DNA of 64,000 nt, taken from NCBI RefSeq assembly GCF_019970065.1, contig NZ_JAHXYH010000006.1, positions 1 through 64,000 of the forward strand. Reading direction: 5' to 3'. The notes below the pieces were generated by a model, which worked only from the letters and a program-made list of their open reading frames with translations, had not been told where the DNA came from and made no database searches. Of this stretch, positions 1 through 7,849 are shown piece after piece. Position 1 is the stretch's first letter. Each line of letters opens with the position of its first letter. Made by a program: the position numbers and the translations under genes. The DNA comes from Chryseobacterium sp. OSA05B. Lineage in GTDB: Bacteria; Bacteroidota; Bacteroidia; Flavobacteriales; Weeksellaceae.

Positions 1-63
1 TTATTTAACATAAAATTCATGAAGAACCCAGATTTAATCATAAACGACTGGTATGCAGAGTGA
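1..63 (+). CDS. Possible C-terminal end of a gene entering from the left
   Basis: From base 1 the plus strand is open for 20 codons and closes with TGA at 61-63. The translated tail ends in ...NPDLIINDWYAE. This could be the end of a gene running in from outside the window and converging on the minus-strand gene that ends at 118. The stretch is too short to identify, and an in-frame ATG at 19 would give only a 14-residue peptide. Chance openness is entirely possible. Confidence 0.25.
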   Translation, partial: LFNIKFMKNPDLIINDWYAE

Positions 64-117
64 AAAATTTTAAACTAATGTTTAATTTTTTCGCTTTCCT
101 TTTCTGTGGTAGTGATT

Positions 118-801
118 CTACCTTTTAGTATGTTCATAGATAACGCTCAAAAACTCGGCATAAGACTTTTCCAGACCTATGATATCACCGGATTTTAGAT
201 TTAAACCGCCGCTTCCTGATGTATCAGATTTTACTTTTAACGAAGAAACCTGGAAATATAAGTTTTCATCGGCTGTCTTTGGCTGAACCTTAATTGTAGA
301 GCCCAGAAGTTTTTTGGTTGAAATGGTATAGATTTCCCCGGGAATGATATTCAGAGTCAGGTAAGATCTTGGTGTCAATATATAGTCCTTCTTATTGATA
401 TTAATCTTCTGATCTTTATCTGATGAAGCAAAAACATACAACATCCCCTTCTGTACCGTCAAATTTTCTTTAGGAGTATAGTATAAAGCAATTTTATAGT
501 TTGCCGGATTGAGGGACTGCGGAGTTCCATCTATGTTTTCAAAAGGCTTAAATGAAAATGTATTGGCTCCAATTTCTTTTGCCTTCTTATATATTAATGA
601 AAAAATAGCAGCGTCATCATTTGAGAATCCCTGAACTTCAATTTCTCCCAGATATTCTGCACCTACTGTAGCTTCTGTTTTTTGATACAGGAACTTGTCT
701 GTGTGGTCATTTGTTTTTTCAACTTTTGAAAGGTATACATTCTGGGCGGTACACAAATGGGCACAGAATAAGGAAAAGGCAACGGTGAGATTCTTTATCA
801 T
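118..801 (-). CDS. Secreted protein of unknown function
   Basis: The 227-residue product begins with a signal peptide (basic MIKN, then a hydrophobic stretch ending near A-Q at residues 19-20), so it is probably periplasmic or surface-located. I do not recognise a family. The mature part looks mixed alpha/beta, and residues 95-170 are rich in short beta-type segments. It starts two bases after the stop codon of the upstream rmlD-like gene, so the two are probably co-transcribed. No lipobox cysteine is seen. Confidence 0.7.
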   Translation of the reverse strand: MIKNLTVAFSLFCAHLCTAQNVYLSKVEKTNDHTDKFLYQKTEATVGAEYLGEIEVQGFSNDDAAIFSLIYKKAKEIGANTFSFKPFENIDGTPQSLNPANYKIALYYTPKENLTVQKGMLYVFASSDKDQKININKKDYILTPRSYLTLNIIPGEIYTISTKKLLGSTIKVQPKTADENLYFQVSSLKVKSDTSGSGGLNLKSGDIIGLEKSYAEFLSVIYEHTKR

Positions 802-803
802 AA

Positions 804-1667
804 TTATTGTTGTGTTAGTATTCTGACAGATTCCTCAAGACTGTTTTCCCAATGTTTTGGTTCAATTCTGTAAATTTCTTCTATTTTATCTAAAGACATG
901 GTGCTTCTGGCCGGCCTTTTTGCAGGCGTAGGATACTGTTCTGTAGTAAGAGGATTTAACTGTATTGAAGCGTTTGAAAATGCTGCGATCTTTTTTGCAA
1001 ATTCAAACCATGTTGTTTCAGGATAATTTGAAAAATGAAAAATACCAAAGGTCTTGTTTGAAGTCTGAATGATATCCATGATCGCTTCTGCAAGATCATT
1101 AGCATTGGTAGGCTGACCGAACTGATCGGCAACAATTCCAAGCTCTTCTTTCTGAGAAAAGAGGTTCAGCATTGTTTTAACAAAATTCTTATTGAATTCT
1201 GAGTAGAGCCAGGAGGTTCTTAAAACAATGGTTTTCGGATTGATCTCCAAAGCCAGTTCCTCTCCTTTTCTTTTCGATTCCCCATATACTCCCGTCGGGC
1301 TGGTGAAATCATCTTCTGAATATGGAAGATTTGTATCTCCATCAAAAACGTAGTCGGTGGAAATGTGGATCAGGATACTTTTGTGATCTGTACAAGCCTG
1401 AGCCAAATATCCCACTCCATCAGCATTGACCGCAAAAGCCTTATCACTTTCTTTCTCGGCAAGATCAACTGCTGTATATGCAGAGGCATTGATACAGTAG
1501 TCCGGTTTGTTGTCATAAAAAAAACCACTGACTTGATCTTCGTCTGTAATATCCAAGGTCTGTGAATCTGTAAATATGAACTCATATGAATTTTCATAAT
1601 CAGGTGCAATTTTTCTGATACAGTTCCCCAACTGTCCATTGCTTCCTAATACGGCTATTTTTTTCAT
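804..1667 (-). CDS. rmlD: dTDP-4-dehydrorhamnose reductase (RmlD-like)
   Basis: Family enzymes reduce dTDP-4-dehydro-L-rhamnose to dTDP-L-rhamnose with NAD(P)H in the cytoplasm, supplying rhamnose for surface glycans. The N-terminus has the Rossmann loop GSNGQLG, followed by the short-chain-dehydrogenase active site (STDYVFDG, then YGESKRKGE with Tyr and Lys). The product is 287 residues, the family's usual length. The ATG at 1667 is preferred over the upstream ATG at 1694 because MKKIAVLGSNG puts the nucleotide loop at the extreme N-terminus, as in relatives. RmlA, B and C are not in the window. It is followed at once by the secreted protein at 118-801. Confidence 0.88.
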   Translation of the reverse strand: MKKIAVLGSNGQLGNCIRKIAPDYENSYEFIFTDSQTLDITDEDQVSGFFYDNKPDYCINASAYTAVDLAEKESDKAFAVNADGVGYLAQACTDHKSILIHISTDYVFDGDTNLPYSEDDFTSPTGVYGESKRKGEELALEINPKTIVLRTSWLYSEFNKNFVKTMLNLFSQKEELGIVADQFGQPTNANDLAEAIMDIIQTSNKTFGIFHFSNYPETTWFEFAKKIAAFSNASIQLNPLTTEQYPTPAKRPARSTMSLDKIEEIYRIEPKHWENSLEESVRILTQQ

Positions 1668-1748
1668 CTGCAATTTTATTATTTTACTTATCAAATGTAG
1701 TGTTAAAAGAAAATATTCACTTTTATAATAAGGGTTTATTTTTCTTTA

Positions 1749-2234
1749 TTAAGAATTTTTTGCGTTTTGAGATCTTAAAAATTTCACTCTAGGCTGAAAA
1801 TCTTTCTGTTCAAGGTCTACATAGAACTTATGGAACGTTTCTTTTATATCTTCCGGATGGATTTCTGATTTTCTTGTTTTGATATTGAAATAGATTACTG
1901 TAACCCATAGCACGGCATGAACTGTTTTTTCATCCAGGCTTTTCATTAAAATTTCCACCTTAGCTGTTCTGTCTTGTATTTCTATGGTCTTGCTGCTGAT
2001 CACAACCTGTGTATTGTATCTCACTTCTTTCAGATAAGCGATCTCATTCTGAATGGCTATCCATGTACATCCTGTTTTTTTGGTGTATTCTTCATAGGTA
2101 AATCCATAAAATGTTTCTACGTGATCTTCTCTGGCATTGAACATATAATCCAGATATTTTACGTTATTTAAATGTCCTATCGGATCACAATCGCTGAACC
2201 TAACTTTTACGGTTGTTGATACTTCTTTTTCCAT
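1749..2234 (-). CDS. Acyl-CoA thioesterase, 4-hydroxybenzoyl-CoA thioesterase family
   Basis: A single hot-dog-fold domain of 161 residues. The motif VRFSDCDPIGHLNNVKYLDY contains the Asp and the GH-x-NN signature of the YbgC/4HBT family, which hydrolyses acyl-CoA or acyl-ACP thioesters. The substrate cannot be told from sequence. It lies alone between rmlD and the ompH-bamA cluster. A hairpin terminator ends the upstream ompH transcript just before its start, so it probably has its own promoter. It is far from the pigment genes and not obviously linked to them. Confidence 0.85.
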   Translation of the reverse strand: MEKEVSTTVKVRFSDCDPIGHLNNVKYLDYMFNAREDHVETFYGFTYEEYTKKTGCTWIAIQNEIAYLKEVRYNTQVVISSKTIEIQDRTAKVEILMKSLDEKTVHAVLWVTVIYFNIKTRKSEIHPEDIKETFHKFYVDLEQKDFQPRVKFLRSQNAKNS

Positions 2235-2250
2235 AGCGCAAAAATAAAAA

Positions 2251-2273
2251 AACCACCTCTAAAAGAGGCGGTT
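2251..2273 (-). terminator. Intrinsic terminator after ompH
   Basis: A 10-bp stem (AACCACCTCT pairing with AGAGGCGGTT, one A-C mismatch) has a 3-base loop and is followed, in minus-strand sense, by a T-rich run at 2241-2250. It lies just below the ompH stop codon. Confidence 0.8.
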
Positions 2274-2297
2274 AATTTATAAAACTTTGTTAATTTA

Positions 2298-2801
2298 TTA
2301 GTTGATCCCTAATTCTTTCTTAACAGCTGCTGTAGCATCAGCTCCTGATCTGTAAACAAATGCCGGAGAGTTTGCATCCATGATGAATTCGTATCCGTTA
2401 GCTTTAGCTACTTTCTCGATCGCATCATTCAATTTTTTCTCAATTGGTCCAAAAACTACATCCTTCTTAGCTTCTAAATCTTTAGCCGCTTTTTCCTGCA
2501 TTTGTCCAATTTCTTCCTGAAGCTTCTGTAATTCTCCTTCTCTAGCTTTGTTCTCGTCAGCTGTTTTCTTAGGAGCTTCTTCTGTATAAAGCTTCAATTT
2601 AGCTTGACCTGCATCTGCTTTTTTCTTGATCTCAGATTGTTTTGTATCCAAGAAAGTTTTTATATCAGCGTCTGCTTTCTTCTTTTCCGGCATTGCATTA
2701 AGAACCCCCATTACATCAACAGTAGCAAATTTCTGAGCTTTTGCCATACTTACCGACACAACCATTATTATCGCGGCAAATAATACACTTAATTTTTTCA
2801 T
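2298..2801 (-). CDS. OmpH/Skp family periplasmic chaperone
   Basis: Skp-type chaperones hold unfolded outer membrane proteins in the periplasm and pass them to the BAM complex. The 167-residue product has a signal peptide ending around AKA-Q, a core beta strand (KFATVDVMGVLNAMP), a long charged coiled-coil arm rich in Lys, Glu and Gln (about residues 40-115), and a closing strand (YEFIMDANSPAFVYRSGADAT). This is the normal Skp layout. It is the second of two ompH copies directly downstream of bamA and is followed by a terminator, so it is probably the last gene of the operon. Confidence 0.9.
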   Translation of the reverse strand: MKKLSVLFAAIIMVVSVSMAKAQKFATVDVMGVLNAMPEKKKADADIKTFLDTKQSEIKKKADAGQAKLKLYTEEAPKKTADENKAREGELQKLQEEIGQMQEKAAKDLEAKKDVVFGPIEKKLNDAIEKVAKANGYEFIMDANSPAFVYRSGADATAAVKKELGIN

Positions 2802-2864
2802 AATTGGTAAAATAAATAATTTAATTTGTTTTTAGATTGTAAATTTAAGCAAAAGTTAATTGAT

Positions 2865-3416
2865 TTACTTTTTGCTTTTAGATTTTTCTTTCTTATCAGA
2901 TGTAGTTCCCTTTAATAAGATGGTCAATACTTTTTCTGTATAATCATATCTTGGCAAAAGGAAAAGCACATTGTTATCGGTTTTATCAAGAACCGTGCCC
3001 AATCCATTTTTCTCAGCCATCGTTTTGATAGCATTCCAGATCTGATCCTGGAACGGCACTACAAGATTTGTTCTAAGTTTTGTAATTTCTCCGTTGACTC
3101 CAAAACGCAAGCTTGTTGTCGTTTTGATATTCTTTTCAAGATCCATTACTTCTTTTTCTCTAAGCTTCAGCTGGTCTCCTATCAACAATACTTTCTCACT
3201 TTCAAATGCCGCTTTTTTTCTTTCGTACTCAGACTGCAGATTTTGAAGTTCTGACTGCCAGGTATCGATTTGGGAATTTAATCTTGCTTCAGCTTCTTTG
3301 TATTGAGGCAGCTTATCTAAAATATAGCCTGTGTCTACCACCCCTACTTTCTGAGCGTTTGAAAACCCAAAAAGAAGGAACAATACAAATGTGAAAATGA
3401 TTTTAAAGTTCTTCAT
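2865..3416 (-). CDS. OmpH/Skp family periplasmic chaperone, first copy
   Basis: The 183-residue product has a signal peptide (MKNFKIIFTFVLFLLFGFSNA), a first strand (KVGVVDTGYILDKLPQY), a coiled-coil arm of about residues 40-110, and a C-terminal strand (GLGTVLDKTDNNVLFLLPRYD). It resembles the next gene in layout but has a basic Lys/Ser tail (KEKSKSKK). The two copies side by side below bamA are normal in Flavobacteriia and suggest a duplicated chaperone pair serving barrel assembly. It starts only 9 bases after the bamA stop. Confidence 0.9.
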   Translation of the reverse strand: MKNFKIIFTFVLFLLFGFSNAQKVGVVDTGYILDKLPQYKEAEARLNSQIDTWQSELQNLQSEYERKKAAFESEKVLLIGDQLKLREKEVMDLEKNIKTTTSLRFGVNGEITKLRTNLVVPFQDQIWNAIKTMAEKNGLGTVLDKTDNNVLFLLPRYDYTEKVLTILLKGTTSDKKEKSKSKK

Positions 3417-3425
3417 ATCTATGAA

Positions 3426-5963
3426 TTATAATGATTGGTTCATCAGGAAGTGAGTTTTCCATCCGGATGGTTCTGTGCCTGAAACGGTCTTATCGAATCC
3501 ATAAGCAAAGTCAAATCCGATCAAACCAAAAGCACCCATGTATACTCTTACTCCAACCCCTACTGATCTTTTCAATTGGAATGGATTGTATCCGCTCCAG
3601 CTATTCCACACGTTACCTCCTTCAGCGAAAGTAAGTGCATAGATCTTAGCGGTCTGGTTCATAGAGATCGGGTATCTTAATTCTAACGTAAATCTGTTAT
3701 AAATTGTTCCTCCTCCTCTTTGTGTAATATCATCTGCTTCACCTCCATAAGTGGAAGCATTTTCATAACCTCTTAAAGGGATCAATTCACGACCGTCATA
3801 TCTACCTCCGAATAAACCGGTACCTCCTACGTAGAATCTTTCGAATGGCGGAGCCCCAAGTTTTTTGTTATATCCGTCCATGAATCCCATTTCAGCAGAA
3901 GATCTTAATACCAGTTTTCCAGCGATCTCGTTATAGATATCGGCTTTGAACTTGATTTTATAGAATTCCATCCACTTGTATTTATCCACCGGTGACATTG
4001 TAGAGTAATCTTTATTGCTGAACAATGAGTAAGGTGCAGTCATTTTCGCGGAAAGCTCAATATTTGAACCCATTGTCGGGAAAATAGGGTCAAGACCTGC
4101 AGAGTTTCTGCTTAAACCTAAGTTAAGACTTAAGTTATTGGCATCACCATAATATTCGGTGGTATCTCCAAACTGGAAAGGATAGTTGCTGAATTTATAA
4201 TTCTGAAACTGAATCCCTGTGTACAGTGAGAAATAATCATCTGGCCAGTTTAATAGTCTGTTCAGACCTACTGATGCCGAGAAAATATTAAGTTTCTGGT
4301 CATTTCCACTGCTATCGTTATATTTTACTCTGGAAGTATTTAAACTTACAGAAAGAGCCGTTGGTTTTGTTCCAAACAACCATGGCTCAGTAAATGAAAT
4401 TCCATAGTTTTGGAAATACTGTCCAGCCTGTGCCTGAATAGACAAGGTCTGCCCGTCTCCCTGAGGTACTGGTCTGAAGTCTTTAAACTTAAGGAAGTTT
4501 TTCAGAGAGAAGTTGTTGAACGTAAGTCCTAAAGTACCGATAAAGCTGTTACCACCGTAACCTGCCTGTAACTGAACCTGAGAAGAACCTTTTTCAACTA
4601 ATTTCCAGTTGATATCTACTGTATTATCCGTCTGATTAGGCTGGATATCCTGACCTACCTGCTGTGGATCAAAGAATGACATTCCTGCCAGATCAAAGTA
4701 TGTTCTCTTGATCTCTGTCTTTTTGAAAAGCTCTCCCGGTTTTGTTCTCAGGGCTCTAAGTACCACATGGTCATGGGTAGTAGTATTCCCCTGCCACGTT
4801 ACTTTGTTCCAGGTTGCCTGTTCTCCTTCAGTAATTCTGATCTCAAGGTTTACCGCGTCTCCTGATACCGATTTTTCTACCGGTGTAACGCTGGAGAAAA
4901 GGTAACCGTTATTCATGTACACAGACTTGATATCTGAGTCATCTTCCTTACCCCCGTCTTCTCCTACTTTTTTATTGAAACCTACGGCATCGTAGATATC
5001 TCCTTTTTTATATCCTAATAATCTCTGTAAATGCTCTGTAGCGTACACTGTATTTCCGGTGAATGTAATATCTCCGATGTAATACTTCTTACCTTCTTTA
5101 AGCTTTACGTTGATCTCGTAGTTATTTCTTTTATTTCTCCATACAGAATCTGAAACAATGGTAGCATCTCTGTATCCTAAAGAGTTATAATAGCTTACCA
5201 GACTCTGCTTGTCTTCCTGATATTTTTCTTCAATGAATTTAGAAGATTTCAGAATTCCGCCGATACCAAATCTTCTCTGTTTGGTTTCTTTGAATGCTTT
5301 TTTTCTAAGCTTGGCATCTGTAACGCTCTCGTTGCCTTCAAATTCGATATGGTCAATTTTTATTCTTTTCCCTTTCTCTACATTGATGGTCCAGTCTACC
5401 ATAGACGGATCATTTGCGTTTACTTTATCCTGAATCGTAATTTTAGCGTCGGCAAAACCTTTTTTCACGTAATCCTTAGGGACTTTTGTCTTAAGGCCGG
5501 AGATCAGGTTTTGGGTGATCTTTGTTCCTGGCTTCAGATTATTGTCTTTTATCAGTTTTTCGTTTTTAGATTTACCAATCCCTTTCCCTGCGAATTTTAC
5601 TTCACCAAGTTCTTTAAGGTCTTCCAGATAGAATCTTAACACTACGGTTTGCCCTTCAATACTCTGAACATACACTTCAACTTCTGAAAAAGACTGGGTA
5701 TCCCAAAGCTTTTTAACAGCATTGCTGATTTTCTGTCCCGGAATATCTACAACTTCGCCTTTTGTTAAGCCTGTAAATCTTAAGATCTGAGCCGGCGTAT
5801 ATTTTTTTACCCCATCTACAACAATGTCTTTAAGCGTGTAAGTGCCTGTGCCATTTTCTGCATGTACAGCATTATTTACTTTAGTGCTGTCCTGAGGAGT
5901 CACTTGTCCATAAAAATGCGCAGAAGCAGCAAACATTATGATGGGTAATAGTCTAAACTTCAT
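3426..5963 (-). CDS. bamA: Outer membrane protein assembly factor BamA
   Basis: BamA is the central Omp85 protein that folds and inserts outer membrane beta-barrels. The 845-residue product has a signal peptide (to about residue 19), a run of POTRA repeats over roughly residues 45-460 (for example IKIDHIEFEGNESVTDAKLRK and YYIGDITFTGNTVYATEHL), and a C-terminal barrel of about 370 residues with typical Bacteroidota motifs such as GGTGLFGGRYDGRELIPLRG. The last residues (FLMNQSL) do not end in the usual aromatic. It lies between uppS and two ompH genes, with spacings of 27 bases from uppS and 9 to ompH, so one operon is likely. Confidence 0.96.
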   Translation of the reverse strand: MKFRLLPIIMFAASAHFYGQVTPQDSTKVNNAVHAENGTGTYTLKDIVVDGVKKYTPAQILRFTGLTKGEVVDIPGQKISNAVKKLWDTQSFSEVEVYVQSIEGQTVVLRFYLEDLKELGEVKFAGKGIGKSKNEKLIKDNNLKPGTKITQNLISGLKTKVPKDYVKKGFADAKITIQDKVNANDPSMVDWTINVEKGKRIKIDHIEFEGNESVTDAKLRKKAFKETKQRRFGIGGILKSSKFIEEKYQEDKQSLVSYYNSLGYRDATIVSDSVWRNKRNNYEINVKLKEGKKYYIGDITFTGNTVYATEHLQRLLGYKKGDIYDAVGFNKKVGEDGGKEDDSDIKSVYMNNGYLFSSVTPVEKSVSGDAVNLEIRITEGEQATWNKVTWQGNTTTHDHVVLRALRTKPGELFKKTEIKRTYFDLAGMSFFDPQQVGQDIQPNQTDNTVDINWKLVEKGSSQVQLQAGYGGNSFIGTLGLTFNNFSLKNFLKFKDFRPVPQGDGQTLSIQAQAGQYFQNYGISFTEPWLFGTKPTALSVSLNTSRVKYNDSSGNDQKLNIFSASVGLNRLLNWPDDYFSLYTGIQFQNYKFSNYPFQFGDTTEYYGDANNLSLNLGLSRNSAGLDPIFPTMGSNIELSAKMTAPYSLFSNKDYSTMSPVDKYKWMEFYKIKFKADIYNEIAGKLVLRSSAEMGFMDGYNKKLGAPPFERFYVGGTGLFGGRYDGRELIPLRGYENASTYGGEADDITQRGGGTIYNRFTLELRYPISMNQTAKIYALTFAEGGNVWNSWSGYNPFQLKRSVGVGVRVYMGAFGLIGFDFAYGFDKTVSGTEPSGWKTHFLMNQSL

Positions 5964-5990
5964 TTTATCGAGTCTTTCTTTTCTTTAAAT

Positions 5991-6740
5991 TTATTGGGCT
6001 TTTATCTGATCGCCGGTTAATCCGTATCTTCTTTCCTTGTTTTGATAATCAACAATACACTGGAAGAAAATATCTTTTGTGAAATCGGGCCATAGGACAT
6101 TTAAAAACTGTAGTTCCGCATAAGCAATCTGCCAGAGGAGGAAATTACTTACTCTTATTTCTCCGCTGGTTCTTATCAGCAGGTCTACAGGAGGAAAGTC
6201 TTTTGTATAAAGGTAGCTTTCGAATAATTTTTCATCAATATTCTCCACATCAACTTGTCCTTCTTTCACGTCAGAACTGATTTTTTTTACGGCATCTAGT
6301 ATTTCGTTCTGTGAGCCGTAGCTTATTGCCAGCACTAAGTTCCCTTTTGTGTTTTCTTTTGTAAGCTCTACTACACGTTCCAGCTGTTCTCTCACCAGGA
6401 GAGGGAGCTTTTCGAGATTCCCTATAACATGCATTCTGAGGCCTTTGCTAAAGATTTCTTCAGCTTCCAGCAATAAGGTTTCCACCAACAGATTCATCAG
6501 TGTACTTACTTCATCTGCCGGACGGCTCCAGTTTTCAGAAGAAAATGTATACAGTGTTAAATAAGGTATATCAATCTCATTACAGGCATTAATGGCATTT
6601 CTTACTGCATTAATGGCATTCTTGTGACCGAAGGTTCTCTCTTCGCCACGAGTTTTTGCCCATCTTCCATTGCCATCCATAATGATGGCGACGTGTTTCG
6701 GTAAATTCTCAGAATTTATTTTATCTTTAATCAACGACAT
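5991..6740 (-). CDS. uppS: Isoprenyl transferase (undecaprenyl diphosphate synthase)
   Basis: This cis-prenyltransferase makes the C55 lipid carrier for peptidoglycan and surface glycans. The 249-residue product shows the family signature HVAIIMDGNGRWAKTRG near residue 17 (diphosphate-binding loop with the catalytic Asp), then YLTLYTFSSENWSRP and the C-terminal DLLIRTSGEIRVSNFLLWQ. Length is normal. It follows the DUF6089 gene by only 5 bases and precedes bamA by 27, a well-known envelope gene order in this class. Confidence 0.95.
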   Translation of the reverse strand: MSLIKDKINSENLPKHVAIIMDGNGRWAKTRGEERTFGHKNAINAVRNAINACNEIDIPYLTLYTFSSENWSRPADEVSTLMNLLVETLLLEAEEIFSKGLRMHVIGNLEKLPLLVREQLERVVELTKENTKGNLVLAISYGSQNEILDAVKKISSDVKEGQVDVENIDEKLFESYLYTKDFPPVDLLIRTSGEIRVSNFLLWQIAYAELQFLNVLWPDFTKDIFFQCIVDYQNKERRYGLTGDQIKAQ

Positions 6741-6745
6741 ATTAA

Positions 6746-7636
6746 TTAATCACAATAGCATGGAGGTCTTCCGAATGAATAGGTAAGTCCTAAACTAAAA
6801 GTATTCATCCAGTCCTTAGACCTGTCATCCCCTATATTTCTTTTGTTAAGAAGTTCTTTTTCTCTTTCTTTAGAAACTGCATAATAGTTTCCGGACTGCA
6901 GCAGTGAAGCACCGGTAGCAGGATCCAGAATATCCGCATTAAAGCTGGATGTTACATCTTTTGACATTAATCTGCTATGATCAAGCTGATCTGTCATTGT
7001 ATATCTGAACGTAGCTTCTGCAAATATAGCCCAATTATGGTTGAACTTATATTTTAAACCTACCCCAAAAGGGATATGCATTGTTACTTTTTTTCCTAAT
7101 GTATATACCGGAGTACTTTTAAAATCCAGTTCATTAAGAGGAGCCTGTGCCACTCCGTCTGCATCTCTTCTGAAGTCATTCACAAGATCAGCCTTTGGAG
7201 CATCAAACATCAAAGCACCGATACCTCCGAAGATGTATGGACTTACCATGCTTACCTGCTCATTATTAACAGGGAAAAGATTGTATTCGAACATTAAACT
7301 CGCTTCGTATACATTATTTTTTCCATAAGAGTTTCTATTTACTCTGTATTCTTCTTTCGCAGCTTTATCGCTGAACTGAACCTGATTGTAACCCAAGTCC
7401 AATCTCACGGTCTGGTGCGGGTTAAAATTAAATCTATATAATAAACCTCCATAAAACGGGAATCCCCATTCTGACATCCTGTCTAAATCCAACGGCTTTT
7501 GTAAAATATAATTGGTCCTTCCGATGTCCCCTACTAGGTTACTCATCCCTAGACGAACTCCCAATTCGTTTCTTTGTGCTTTAACACTTACCATTCCAAG
7601 GAAGGCAAGAAAGCTAAACAATAATTTTTTATTCAT
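6746..7636 (-). CDS. DUF6089 family outer membrane beta-barrel protein
   Basis: A 296-residue secreted protein with a signal peptide (MNKKLLFSFLAFLGMVSVKA-Q) followed by alternating beta-strand sequence with many Tyr, Phe and Gly residues, ending YSFGRPPCYCD. The start at 7636 is chosen because it opens directly on the signal peptide; an in-frame ATG at 7681 would add 15 unsupported residues. Genes of this kind sit upstream of uppS and bamA across Flavobacteriia and are annotated DUF6089. Function is unknown; context suggests outer membrane biogenesis. Confidence 0.78.
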   Translation of the reverse strand: MNKKLLFSFLAFLGMVSVKAQRNELGVRLGMSNLVGDIGRTNYILQKPLDLDRMSEWGFPFYGGLLYRFNFNPHQTVRLDLGYNQVQFSDKAAKEEYRVNRNSYGKNNVYEASLMFEYNLFPVNNEQVSMVSPYIFGGIGALMFDAPKADLVNDFRRDADGVAQAPLNELDFKSTPVYTLGKKVTMHIPFGVGLKYKFNHNWAIFAEATFRYTMTDQLDHSRLMSKDVTSSFNADILDPATGASLLQSGNYYAVSKEREKELLNKRNIGDDRSKDWMNTFSLGLTYSFGRPPCYCD

Positions 7637-7678
7637 AAAAGAATATGGATTTATGGTTATTTTAAAATTTAATTTTTG

Positions 7679-7686
7679 CAAATATA
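7679..7686 (-). promoter_or_regulatory. Candidate -7 element for the DUF6089-uppS-bamA-ompH operon
   Basis: In minus-strand sense the sequence is TATATTTG, matching the Bacteroidota -7 consensus TAnnTTTG, 43 bases before the chosen start codon. I see no convincing -33 TTG at normal spacing, so this is a weak prediction. Confidence 0.4.
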
Positions 7687-7820
7687 AAACATTTTTATAT
7701 TAATGATATTCTTAATGTATAGTTAAAAATAAACAAAAAAACATAATTTGTTATAAAGTAAACGGCAAAGTGCCAAAAATATTCTTTTTTCCTTAGATTC
7801 CAAATACTGAAAGTATAAGA

Positions 7821-7843
7821 AAACCCCCATTTGCTGAGGGTTT
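7821..7843 (-). terminator. Terminator of the polysaccharide export group
   Basis: An 8-bp stem (AAACCCCC with GAGGGTTT, one wobble pair) and a 7-base loop lie 7 bases beyond the stop codon of the Wzc-like gene. In minus-strand sense the stem runs into TTTTCTTAT. Confidence 0.7.
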
Positions 7844-7849
7844 AAAACG

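Noticed and set aside
2239..2246. TATTTTTG on the minus strand as promoter of the thioesterase
   Set aside because: It matches TAnnTTTG but overlaps the T-run of the ompH terminator and lies only 4 bases before the start codon, too close to be convincing.
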